A stretch of DNA of 64,000 nt, taken from NCBI RefSeq assembly GCF_020880415.1, contig NZ_JAJIUJ010000111.1, positions 84,290 through 148,289 on the forward strand. Direction: 5' to 3'. A program made the translations under genes and the position numbers. The notes under the pieces were generated by a model that worked only from the letters and a program-made list of their open reading frames with translations, did not search any database and was not told the DNA's origin. This DNA is from Xanthomonas euvesicatoria pv. euvesicatoria (GTDB lineage Bacteria; Pseudomonadota; Gammaproteobacteria; Xanthomonadales; Xanthomonadaceae). Shown in pieces: positions 9,139 to 16,834 of the stretch (positions are counted from its first letter, which is position 1; each line of letters starts with the position of its first letter).

Positions 9139-10515
9139 ATGAAACTCGGCATCGACTTCGGTACCAGCAACTCCGCCGCCGCGGCGATCGTCGATGGGCA
9201 AGTGGTGCCGGTGCGCTTCGGCGAGGCCTTGCAGTTCCGCACCACGGTGTATTTTCCCGAGACCATGCGCGACCCGGACGATTTCAGCCTGACGCCAGCG
9301 CTGGAGTACGAGGTAGAGCGGCTCATTGACTCGGGCCGGCGCGATGCATTGGCCGCCGGCGGCACCCCCAACACCGACCGCCTGCGCCGCGATGCGATCC
9401 GCATCGTGCGGCGGCAGTGGATGGAAGAGCAGGTGCGTGAGCCACGAAGTTCCGCCGCCCTGCTGCAAAACGCCGTCTACGGCGACGAAGCGCTGGATGC
9501 GTATTTTCTCGAAGGCGAAGGCAGCCTGGTGCAAAGCCCCAAGTCGATGCTGGGCTACAACCTGCATCCGCGCGCACGCCAGACCATTACCGGCATCGCC
9601 ACCCATGTGCTGGAACACATCCGGCTGACAGCCTCGCGCCAGTTCGACATCAACATCCGTCACGCCACGCTGGGCCGGCCGGTGCAATTTCGCAGTTCGA
9701 TCGGTGAGGCCGGCAATGCGCAGGCGCTGGAGATCCTGCAGACCGCCGCGATCGCCGCCGGTTTCGACGGCGTGGACTTTCTCGAAGAACCTGCAGCGGC
9801 GGCGATGCATTACCACGTCAGCCATGACAGCCGCCACGACACCGTGGTGGTGGATATCGGCGGCGGCACCACCGACATTGCCCATGCCAGCGTCGGCGGC
9901 AGCGCTGCGCCGCAGGTACACCGTGCCTGGGGCATCGCGCGTGGCGGCACCGATATCGATCTGGCGTTGAGCCTGGCGGCCTACATGCCCCTGTTCGGCC
10001 GCGGCATCACGCGCGTGCCCACCCACCATTACGTGGAGGCGGCGATGGTGCAAGACATGACGCGACAGCGCGAATTCCGCCTGCACAAGTACCAGGACGT
10101 GCCCGCCCCCTTCGACAAGCGTCTGCAGGCCTTGCAGGACACCGGCAACACCGCGCGCCTGTACCGCGGCGTGGAAGCCTGCAAGATCGCGCTCAGCGAG
10201 CTGGATCGGCACCAGGCCGCGCTCGACTTCATCGAGCGCGGCCTGGGCGTGGAGGTGCAGGCCGATGCGTTGGTTGCGTCCGCTTCCAGCTATCTGGGCG
10301 AACTGGCAGGCCTGCTGGCACAGGTGCGCGCCGACATGGCCGCCGCACCGACGACGGTGTTCCTCACCGGCGGCATGTCGCGGGCGGGCTACATCCGCGA
10401 GACCGTGGCCGCTGCGTTCCCCGAATCGCGCCTGGTGCATGGCGATCCGTCATTCGGTGTGGTCCAGGGATTGGCCTGGGCTGCCGCGCAGGTAGCCCAC
10501 TCGTCGGACGATTAA
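9139..10515 (+). CDS. yegD: YegD-type Hsp70-family ATPase
   Basis: This 458-residue protein has the actin/Hsp70 ATPase phosphate loops GIDFGTSNS (4-12) and VDIGGGTTDIA, and the adenosine motif FLTGGMSR. It lacks the substrate-binding and lid domains of DnaK, and its length fits the YegD subgroup. The biological role of YegD is not known; it is cytosolic and probably an ATP-driven chaperone-like or regulatory protein. The ATG at 9139 gives MKLGIDFGTS directly. It follows the frameshifted FKBP gene after 152 bp. Confidence 0.88.
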   Translation: MKLGIDFGTSNSAAAAIVDGQVVPVRFGEALQFRTTVYFPETMRDPDDFSLTPALEYEVERLIDSGRRDALAAGGTPNTDRLRRDAIRIVRRQWMEEQVREPRSSAALLQNAVYGDEALDAYFLEGEGSLVQSPKSMLGYNLHPRARQTITGIATHVLEHIRLTASRQFDINIRHATLGRPVQFRSSIGEAGNAQALEILQTAAIAAGFDGVDFLEEPAAAAMHYHVSHDSRHDTVVVDIGGGTTDIAHASVGGSAAPQVHRAWGIARGGTDIDLALSLAAYMPLFGRGITRVPTHHYVEAAMVQDMTRQREFRLHKYQDVPAPFDKRLQALQDTGNTARLYRGVEACKIALSELDRHQAALDFIERGLGVEVQADALVASASSYLGELAGLLAQVRADMAAAPTTVFLTGGMSRAGYIRETVAAAFPESRLVHGDPSFGVVQGLAWAAAQVAHSSDD

Positions 10516-10537
10516 CACGCGCTGCAACGTAATCCCC

Positions 10538-10543
10538 TATAAT
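10538..10543 (+). promoter_or_regulatory. Putative -10 box (TATAAT)
   Basis: A perfect TATAAT lies 23 bp after the yegD stop and about 160 bp before the ATG of the 61-residue protein. The upstream -35 match is weak (TTAACA with 19-bp spacing). If used, it would give that small gene a long leader. Confidence 0.45.
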
Positions 10544-10704
10544 GCACGGTTGCTGCTCGACGCCCAGCCGTCTTGCCTGCAACGGCACGTACACCGTGCC
10601 GCCGCGACGGCGCACCGAACGCCGCCGCACTCTCGACACCGCTTCCGCGCGCGCCACCCTAGCCGCACGCGGTGTCACCGCACTTCCCCGCTACAGGAGG
10701 CCAC

Positions 10705-10890
10705 ATGGCACGTCCCGCGACCAAGCAGAAATCCCAGCCCAGCATCGCTCGCAGCGAAGGTAAGTCGCAGCCGCTCAGTCGTGAGCGCATCGCTGCCGAC
10801 ATCGCCGCGTTCCGCAAGACCGGCGGCCGGATCGAAGTGCTCACTACCAACTTCGGCCCGGCGCGCAACGACGGCGACAAGAGCGCCTAA
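10705..10890 (+). CDS. Conserved small hypothetical protein, 61 aa
   Basis: A strong Shine-Dalgarno (AGGAGG at 10695-10700) precedes the ATG at 10705. The 61-residue product starts MARPATKQKSQPSIARS, is basic and soluble, and contains a short helix (RERIAADIAAFRKTGG) followed by a beta segment RIEVLTTNFGPA. No known domain is recognised. The ideal ribosome site, a TATAAT upstream and a terminator about 60 bp downstream mark it as a real monocistronic gene. Confidence 0.7.
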   Translation: MARPATKQKSQPSIARSEGKSQPLSRERIAADIAAFRKTGGRIEVLTTNFGPARNDGDKSA

Positions 10891-11285
10891 CGCCACCAAC
10901 ACCGCGGCAGGTTGCAATGCATGTTGCCGCGAAGTTGCATTGGTGTACCAACATGCCACCGCAAGGTGGCATGTTTGTGTCTGGCTTCCGCCGATGTCAT
11001 TCATACGCATCGCGCAGGACTGCAACTCCAATGCGGCCTCGTGTCGCTTCTGGCGATGACCCGCACAATGACTTCGCACAGGCCGCCGATGCGTGGCAAC
11101 CGAACGCTGCGGACGCGTCGGCGCCTTGCGCTGCATCCGCGCAAAAACTCCAGGCGTGTACCCACGACTCCATCCGCATGCGCGCGTAGGCATGCATTGA
11201 ACGCATGCAATCTGCCGCACTTCTGCATTCGCAGACGAGCATGCATTCACTCTGCACACCGACAGCGCAGAGTTGGCCCGCTACA
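10891..11285. other. Gene-free stretch with a terminator and TGCATGC-rich DNA
   Basis: The stretch holds the terminator at 10950-10975. The rest contains many TGCAT/GCATGC words, especially 11170-11260. No frame with a family resemblance or ribosome site is present, and I see no RNA gene. Confidence 0.5.
10950..10976 (+). terminator. Rho-independent terminator after the 61-aa gene
   Basis: An 11-bp perfect stem (AACATGCCACC pairing with GGTGGCATGTT) closes a GCAA tetraloop and is followed by TGTGT. It lies 60 bp past the stop at 10890. Confidence 0.75.
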
Positions 11286-11909
11286 ATGGATTCCCCTTTG
11301 ATTCTGCACGCCGTGATGCCTGCCTCCGATGCGTTGCCCGCCATGATCCGCAGCCTGTTGCCCCATTGGAATCCCGAATGGCTGGCGATTGCGGTACCGA
11401 CGGTCAAGATCGTGCTGATCCTGGCAGTTGCCGCGTTGGTCCGCCTGCTGCTCCGGCAGTTGCTGCGGCGGCTGTGCACGCGTTACAGCGTGCCCGCCGA
11501 AATGATGATCGGCATCCGCCGCGTCGGCAGCTTCGTCATTTCGGTCAGTGCCTTGCTGATGGTGCTACGGGTCATCGGCGTCTCGGGCGGCACGTTGTGG
11601 ACCGCATTCACCGGGTTCGCAGCCGTCGGCGCAGTGGCGTTCTTCGCTGCATGGAGCGTGCTGTCCAATATCTTCTGCACATTCCTGATCATCACCACGC
11701 GGCCATTTCGCCTGCACGATCACATCGAGGTTCTCGAAGGCGGCGACAAGCCCGGCTTGAAGGGACGTGTGATCGATATCAACGTGATCTACACCACGCT
11801 GGAAGAAACCGGCGAGCGTGCCGGCAGCGTACTGCAAGTTCCCAACAGCCTGTTTTTCCAGCGCACGACGCGTCGCTGGCGCGAGACCGGCAGCTTCAAC
11901 GCCAACTAG
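11286..11909 (+). CDS. MscS-family mechanosensitive ion channel
   Basis: From the ATG at 11286 the product has about 207 residues: three hydrophobic segments, then the MscS pore helix (glycine/alanine pattern GFAAVGAVAFFAAWSVLSN) and the beta domain (TTRPFRLHDHIEVL; VIDINVIYTTLEE; VPNSLFFQRTTRR). This is a short inner-membrane MscS-like channel that would open under tension and relieve hypo-osmotic stress. It lacks the long C-terminal alpha/beta vestibule of E. coli MscS. The frame extends upstream to 11205, but that part lacks membrane character. Confidence 0.8.
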   Translation: MDSPLILHAVMPASDALPAMIRSLLPHWNPEWLAIAVPTVKIVLILAVAALVRLLLRQLLRRLCTRYSVPAEMMIGIRRVGSFVISVSALLMVLRVIGVSGGTLWTAFTGFAAVGAVAFFAAWSVLSNIFCTFLIITTRPFRLHDHIEVLEGGDKPGLKGRVIDINVIYTTLEETGERAGSVLQVPNSLFFQRTTRRWRETGSFNAN

Positions 11910-12092
11910 GCGCAAGGCCAAGACGCGATACTGCGGCGAGTTCGCCAGTGGCAGAACCCATACACGGCGATATCGGCAAGCGGCAACCTTCGACGACCGC
12001 AGTAGGCTCCACTGCGGCGCACGCTTGCGATAGCGGCGCCGTCTGCGGGGATTGCAGTCGCGGTCGCATCGCGGGCATGACCCATCAGCCAC

Positions 12093-12359
12093 TCAACGCA
12101 GCTGACTGTCCTTGCTGCCGCGACGGTTGTAGCCGCTTTGCCCAGCCTGCTCCAGGTCATGCGCCTCTTGGCAGTGCACGCACAAGTGCACGCCGGGCAC
12201 CGCCTTGCGGCGCGCCTCGGGAATCGGTGCCTCGCACTCTTCGCAGTGCGTCAGGCTCGGGCCGTGATGCAACTGACTCCGCGCGCGCTTGATCGCATCG
12301 TCGACAGTGGCATCGATCTGGTCCTGTACCGCTCCATCACCCGCCCATCCGGTCGCCAT
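12093..12359 (-). CDS. ybiI: DksA/TraR-family zinc-finger protein, YbiI-like
   Basis: This 88-residue protein has the C4 zinc finger CEEC...CVHC, with 17 residues between the pairs, as in the DksA/TraR group. The N-terminus MATGWAGDG and the C-terminus GYNRRGSKDSQLR match E. coli YbiI from end to end, which fixes the start at the ATG at 12359 rather than the in-frame ATG at 12368 or the frame opening at 12389. It lacks the coiled-coil of DksA that reaches into RNA polymerase, so its role is uncertain. Confidence 0.85.
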   Translation of the reverse strand: MATGWAGDGAVQDQIDATVDDAIKRARSQLHHGPSLTHCEECEAPIPEARRKAVPGVHLCVHCQEAHDLEQAGQSGYNRRGSKDSQLR

Positions 12360-12531
12360 GATCGCCATACCTCGCTGGTCTGGACACATATATGGTCACT
12401 CGCGCAGGCAAATCCAAGCCGCGTGTGCACAGTACGCTCAAGCTGGTTGAACTAGCATCAAATCAACGCCGCCGGCCGCCGCGCGCGGCAGTGACCATTA
12501 CTCCGCCATCCGCACCCACGAAGGAACAGCA

Positions 12532-12786
12532 ATGGAACAGCCCGTCCACCCGTTTTCCGAACTCTTCGCCCAGCTTGGCCTGCCGTCCGACGAAGCCAGC
12601 ATTCGCCGCTTCATTGCCGAGCACTCCCCGCTGCCGGGCGATATGCGCCTGGAAGAAGCGCCGTTCTGGACGCCTGCCCAATCCCAGCTATTGCGTGAAG
12701 AACGCCTCGACGATGCCGACTGGATCGTGACCATCGATCAGCTCAATATCGCCCTGCATACCACTGCCGACGATACCGGCGTTTGA
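12532..12786 (+). CDS. DUF2789 family protein
   Basis: This 84-residue acidic protein begins MEQPVHPFSELFAQLGLPS and is mostly helical, with conserved-looking FWTPAQSQLLREE and DDADWIVTIDQLN stretches that match the DUF2789 family. Its function is unknown. A purine-rich AAGGAA lies before the ATG at 12532. It converges with the DUF1328 gene, and the hairpin at 12862-12889 lies between them. Confidence 0.8.
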   Translation: MEQPVHPFSELFAQLGLPSDEASIRRFIAEHSPLPGDMRLEEAPFWTPAQSQLLREERLDDADWIVTIDQLNIALHTTADDTGV

Positions 12787-12861
12787 GCCAGGCGCGCGCT
12801 CGCGTGCGCCACGCTTGAGATCGCCTGCAGCTGACATGCTTGCCAGCGCATTGGTGAAAAA

Positions 12862-12889
12862 AAAGGAGCGGCCAATGGGCCGCTCCTTT
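12862..12889 (-). terminator. Strong terminator between DUF2789 and DUF1328 genes
   Basis: A 12-bp perfect stem (AAAGGAGCGGCC pairing with GGCCGCTCCTTT) closes an AATG loop. On the minus strand it is followed by eight T residues, so it ends the DUF1328 transcript; it can also act on the convergent plus-strand gene. Confidence 0.9.
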
Positions 12890-12944
12890 GCATCGCAGGC
12901 AGTACAGCGGGCGACCACGCGCGTGCCCGGCCGTGCAACCTGCG

Positions 12945-13118
12945 TCAGGTCACTTTCTTGGCAATCGTCATGCCCAGCACGAACAGCACGATGGCGATGA
13001 TGATGCCCGCCCAGAACAGGAACTTGGCGATACCCATCGCCGCGCCGGCCATGCCGCCGAAGCCCAGCGCACCGGCGATCAAGCCGATAATTGCGAAAAT
13101 GATGGCCCACTTGATCAT
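12945..13118 (-). CDS. DUF1328 small membrane protein (YtjA-like)
   Basis: This short gene encodes 57 residues. The protein is nearly all hydrophobic: [20 protein letters not shown] forms one segment, and a second runs through [18 protein letters not shown], with a Gly/Ala turn between and the tail TIAKKVT. This is the two-segment pattern of the DUF1328/YtjA family of inner-membrane peptides, often stress-induced and of unknown role. A GAGGAGA ribosome site lies 7 bases before the ATG at 13118, and an excellent terminator lies downstream. Confidence 0.88.
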   Translation of the reverse strand: MIKWAIIFAIIGLIAGALGFGGMAGAAMGIAKFLFWAGIIIAIVLFVLGMTIAKKVT

Positions 13119-13525
13119 GATGTTGTCTCCTCATCGGCACCGTGCCGTTGTTCGATCGTGTGCTTGCGGCGCAGCGCCGCAGAACATGCACCGCACGCTA
13201 CCGATTCGAATGTGCCGCACTCGTGAATACGCCTGACACACGCTGCAATACACGCGTTGCATTCAGAGAGTAAGCGCCGTGTCCACGCGAGCGCACGCGC
13301 CCGTGGAGGGATCATCGCAGCTGCGCGCGTGGCCGTCCTTGCACGACGAAACACCACATGCGCATGGCATCGTGCAAGCCGCACTGAGCGCAACAGATGC
13401 ACGCGCTTGCCGCATCGACTCTCAGCGCGCATGCGCGGCTGGTTCGTAGTCACGCATCTGCACGGATGGATTGGTCAGTGGCCGACACATCGGCGATCAT
13501 GCGCGCCTGCCCGCGACAGATCGCC
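13119..13525. other. Divergent intergenic region
   Basis: The region lies between the DUF1328 gene (minus) and the YgjP-like gene (plus) and must hold both promoters. It is rich in GCGCA/TGCGC words. I find no clear -35/-10 pair, RNA gene or long inverted repeat. Confidence 0.45.
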
Positions 13526-14026
13526 ATGGACACTCTTCGCTACCTCACCGGCTACCCGCCCGCCGTCCTGGATCAGGTGCGCGAGCTGATCGCCCAGGAC
13601 AAGCTCGCCACCGTACTGGCGCGACGCTACCCCGACCGGCACGCGATCCGCACCGATCGCCATCTCTACGAGTACGTCAAGGCGATGAAGGAGCGCTACA
13701 TGCGCTCATCGCCGACCCTGCACAAGGCGACGTACGACAATCATCTGCACGTGGTCAAGCACGCCCTGGGCACGCATACGGCGATCTCCCGCGTGCACGG
13801 CGGCCGCCTGAAGGCCAGCCGCGAGATCCGCATCGCATCGGTGTTTCGCGACGCGCCGGAGCCGTTCTTGCAGATGATCGTGGCGCACGAACTGGCGCAC
13901 CTGAAGGAGGCCGATCACAACAAGGCCTTCTACCAGCTCTGCAACCACATGACTCCGGACTACCATCAGCTGGAATTCGATCTGCGCCTGTATCTGACGC
14001 AGTTAGCCTTGTCTGGCGATCGCTGA
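13526..14026 (+). CDS. YgjP-like putative metallopeptidase (DUF45)
   Basis: From the ATG at 13526 the product has 166 residues. It has the metzincin-like motif HELAHLKEADHNKAFY (about 122-137), where HExxH plus a downstream His would hold zinc, as in the YgjP/SprT-like DUF45 family. The preceding part (RTDRHLYEYVKAMKERYMRSS) is helical. No substrate is known for this group; it is cytosolic. The frame is open upstream to 13397, but the family resemblance begins near 13526. Copy A of the dispersed repeat follows the stop. Confidence 0.75.
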   Translation: MDTLRYLTGYPPAVLDQVRELIAQDKLATVLARRYPDRHAIRTDRHLYEYVKAMKERYMRSSPTLHKATYDNHLHVVKHALGTHTAISRVHGGRLKASREIRIASVFRDAPEPFLQMIVAHELAHLKEADHNKAFYQLCNHMTPDYHQLEFDLRLYLTQLALSGDR

Positions 14027-14054
14027 GCGTGCAGGACACGTGCAGGACTTGGCG

Positions 14055-14208
14055 CGGCTGACCGAACCACTGCGCTCACCGACAGGCGGGCGCGCACGCC
14101 ATCGGTGCCCGGAATCGGCAAGTCTCCTTCGCACACTCTCGTACACTGCAGTTCCGAGCGCGCCGCCCACCTCCACCTGACGACCGCTCGCCACGTGGTG
14201 TTGGCCAC
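14055..14208 (+). repeat. Dispersed intergenic repeat, copy A
   Basis: This is a degenerate element of about 150 bp that aligns with 24991-25127 over the blocks AGGCGGGCGCG, CGGTGC-CGGAATCGGCA, CGTACAC-GC-GTTCC, CACCTGACG-CCGCTCGC and GTTGGCC. It fills the gap between the YgjP-like gene and the 2OG oxygenase gene. No coding frame runs through it. Confidence 0.6.
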
Positions 14209-14222
14209 TTTAGGATGCGCGC

Positions 14223-15479
14223 ATGCAGCCCTCCTCTTTTGCAGACCTCACCCGCGCGGCGCAACGCCAGCAACCCGGCGCGATCAACGCGCTGGCCCAG
14301 GCGCTGGTGCGTGCCGGCCAACCGGAAGAAGCGCTTGTCTGGTATTTGCGCAGCGCGGCCGCCGGCGATGCGCTGGCGCAGGTCGAAGCCGGGCGCATGC
14401 GGGCCTATGGCGTCGGTTGCGAGGTGGACGTCGGTCAGGCGCGTGCGTACTGGGAGCTGGCCGAGCGGCAGGGCGCTGCAGCAGCACGCTATTTGCTGGC
14501 GACCCTGGCTGTGGGAGAGCAGCCGCTGACCCTGGCCGGCACTGCGCAGGATCGACTGCAGTCGGCAGCCAATGCCGACTACCCGCCAGCACTACGCGCC
14601 ATCGCCATCCAGCACGGACGTGTGGCGCATCCGGAGCGGCAACGGCAGTGCGTCGCCTTGCTGGAACGCGCGGCGGCCGGCGGCGATGCCGTGTCGGCCG
14701 CCCTGTTGGCCGAGCGCCTGCTGCGCGGCGAAGGCGTGCCGCCCCAGCCCGATGCCGCTGCACAGCTCTTGCAGCAGTTGCAGCCCCTGGGCATGACCGC
14801 GCTACCGCCGGTGGACGTCGCGCCGCCGGACCCCGCAGACGACACCGCCGGTCACCGCATCGCATTCGCGCCGCGTGTTGGCCCGGTGCGACGCCACACA
14901 GCCCCACGCATCGAAGAATATGCCGCAGTCCTGTCGGCCGACGAATGCCGCTTGCTCATGCTGCTGGCGCGACCGCATCTGCGTGCCTCGAAGGTGATCG
15001 ATCCCAACGATGCCAGCACCGGGCGCGCGCCGGTCCGCACCAGCCACGGCGCGACATTGGACCCCATCATCGAAGACTTCGCCGCGCGTGCCGCACAGTC
15101 GCGGTTGGCGGCCTGCGCGCAGCTCCCGCTCGCCCACGCAGAACCACTCTCGGTGTTGTGTTACGCACCGGGCGAGCAGTACCGCGCGCACCGTGACTAC
15201 CTGCCGCCCGGAACGATCGCCGCCGACCGCCCCACCGCCGGCAACCGCCAGCGCACCGTCTGCGTCTATCTCAACGACGTCGGCGCCGGTGGCGAGACCG
15301 AATTCCCGGTCGCCGGCGTTCGCGTGCGGCCACGTCCCGGCACACTGGTCTGCTTCGACAACCTGCATGCCGATGGCCGCCCGGACGCCGATTCGCTGCA
15401 CGCCGGCCTGCCGGTCACGGCAGGCAGCAAATGGTTGGGGACGCTGTGGTTCCGCCAGCAACGCTACCGGGATTGGTGA
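14223..15479 (+). CDS. Sel1-repeat / 2OG-Fe(II) dioxygenase (prolyl-4-hydroxylase-like)
   Basis: This is a two-part 418-residue protein. Residues 1-190 hold helical Sel1/TPR-like repeats (AGQPEEALVWYLRSAAAGDALAQ; AYWELAERQGAAAARYLLA). The C-terminal ~200 residues form a P4H-type 2-oxoglutarate dioxygenase with the iron motif HRDY, an ETEFP strand, a distal His in DSLHAG and a 2OG-binding Lys in GSKWLGTLWFR. It would hydroxylate a protein or peptide side chain; the helical repeats may bind the target (inference). No signal peptide. The gene has a weak AGGA ribosome site. Confidence 0.85.
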   Translation: MQPSSFADLTRAAQRQQPGAINALAQALVRAGQPEEALVWYLRSAAAGDALAQVEAGRMRAYGVGCEVDVGQARAYWELAERQGAAAARYLLATLAVGEQPLTLAGTAQDRLQSAANADYPPALRAIAIQHGRVAHPERQRQCVALLERAAAGGDAVSAALLAERLLRGEGVPPQPDAAAQLLQQLQPLGMTALPPVDVAPPDPADDTAGHRIAFAPRVGPVRRHTAPRIEEYAAVLSADECRLLMLLARPHLRASKVIDPNDASTGRAPVRTSHGATLDPIIEDFAARAAQSRLAACAQLPLAHAEPLSVLCYAPGEQYRAHRDYLPPGTIAADRPTAGNRQRTVCVYLNDVGAGGETEFPVAGVRVRPRPGTLVCFDNLHADGRPDADSLHAGLPVTAGSKWLGTLWFRQQRYRDW

Positions 15480-15635
15480 ACAGATTCATACACACCCCCC
15501 TGCCGACGTGGTTTAAAATGTTGCAGCGCGACGTGATCGGACAGGATCTGCAAACGTCGCGTTTTTTGTTTCCCACGGCACGGGTGCACGCCCGGCTTCA
15601 GGGAAGGCACATCACGCAGCCCCGCGGAGCCTTCG

Positions 15636-16736
15636 ATGCTTTTCGAAACCCTCGATACCACCGGCCACGAGCAGGTGATTTTCTGTCACAACCGCGACGC
15701 CGGGCTCAAGGCGATCATCGCCCTGCACAGCACGCGCCTTGGGCCAGCGTTGGGTGGCGTGCGGATGCGCCCCTATGCCAGTAGCGAGGCGGCACTCAAC
15801 GACGCGCTGCGGCTGAGCCGCACCATGACCTACAAGAACGCCCTGGCCGGCCTGAATGTCGGCGGCGGCAAGGCGGTCATCATCGGCGACCCTCGGACCG
15901 ACAAGACCGAAGCGCTGTTCCGCGCGTTCGGCCGGTTCGTCGATACCCTCGGCGGGCGCTACATCACCTCCGAGGACGTCGGCACGGACGTCAATGACAT
16001 GGAGCAGATCTACCTGGAAAGCGAGTACGTCACCGGTGTGCACCAGGTGCACCGCGGCTCCGGCGACCCTGCCCCGTTCACGGCCTACGGCGCCCTGCAG
16101 GCACTGATGGCCTCGCTCAACCGCAAGCTCGGCCACGAAGAAGTCGGCAAGGCCAGCATTGCGATCCAGGGGCTGGGCCATATCGGCATGGAGTTGGTGA
16201 AGCTGCTCAAGGAGCGCGGCGCAAAACTCTATGTGGCCGACCTGAATCAGGCGCTGGTGGACCGCGCAGTGGCCGAATACGGCGCAGAAGCGGTGCGCCC
16301 GGATGAAATCCATCAGGTATCGGCCGACGTATTTGCTCCCTGCGCGCTGGAAGGCGCCATCAACGAAGACACGCTGCCGCAGCTCAAGGCCAAGATCATC
16401 TGCGGCACCGCCAACAACCAGCTTGCCAGCGCCGCCATCGGCGAAGAGCTGCACCGGCGCGGCATTTTGTATGCACCCGATTACGTGGTGAATGCCGGTG
16501 GGGTGATGAATGTGTCGCTGGAGATCGACGGCTACAACCGTGAGCGTGCGATGCGGCTGATCCGCAGCATCTATCACAACCTGGAAAAGGTCTTCGATCT
16601 ATCCACGCAGCTGGACGTTTCGCCGCAGCAGGCGGCCGATCAGATTGCCGAAGCGCGCATTGAGGCCATCAGCAAACTCAAGCTGCCGCTGGGTCGTACT
16701 GCGCCGCGCTTCCTGCACAAACTACGCGGCGAGTAA
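15636..16736 (+). CDS. Leucine (Leu/Val/Phe) dehydrogenase
   Basis: This 366-residue NAD-dependent amino acid dehydrogenase interconverts branched-chain amino acids and 2-oxo acids plus ammonia. The substrate-domain lysines are visible in MTYKNA (67) and VGGGKAV (79), the dinucleotide loop is IQGLGHIGMEL (about 181-191), and the ICGTANNQL and VVNAGGVMNV stretches are typical. The ATG at 15636 is favoured by family length. A TTTAAAAT (15512-15519) in the leader could be a -10 box. With the valine pathway at 56-62 kb it would feed branched-chain catabolism, though the genes are far apart. Confidence 0.88.
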   Translation: MLFETLDTTGHEQVIFCHNRDAGLKAIIALHSTRLGPALGGVRMRPYASSEAALNDALRLSRTMTYKNALAGLNVGGGKAVIIGDPRTDKTEALFRAFGRFVDTLGGRYITSEDVGTDVNDMEQIYLESEYVTGVHQVHRGSGDPAPFTAYGALQALMASLNRKLGHEEVGKASIAIQGLGHIGMELVKLLKERGAKLYVADLNQALVDRAVAEYGAEAVRPDEIHQVSADVFAPCALEGAINEDTLPQLKAKIICGTANNQLASAAIGEELHRRGILYAPDYVVNAGGVMNVSLEIDGYNRERAMRLIRSIYHNLEKVFDLSTQLDVSPQQAADQIAEARIEAISKLKLPLGRTAPRFLHKLRGE

Positions 16737-16797
16737 CTGGCAACAGATAGATTGGGCGTAGCGATCAGCGCAGTACGTGATTGCCGCTGAAAACGCC

Positions 16798-16822
16798 ACG
16801 CCCGGGCATTGCGCCCGGGCGT
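16798..16822 (-). terminator. Hairpin between leucine dehydrogenase and autotransporter genes
   Basis: A perfect 10-bp GC-rich stem (ACGCCCGGGC pairing with GCCCGGGCGT) closes a 5-base loop. It lies between the convergent stops and can serve both genes. No long T-run is present on either side. Confidence 0.65.
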
Positions 16823-16834
16823 CATGCACGCCGA

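Noticed and set aside
10542..10763. 73-codon frame downstream of the TATAAT
   Set aside because: Arg/Thr-rich, no ribosome site, and it overlaps the better supported 61-residue gene.
11170..11260. Cluster of TGCATGC words as a possible binding array
   Set aside because: Similar word density occurs in other gene-free stretches (2380-2460, 6200-6560, 13360-13470), so it is probably local composition.
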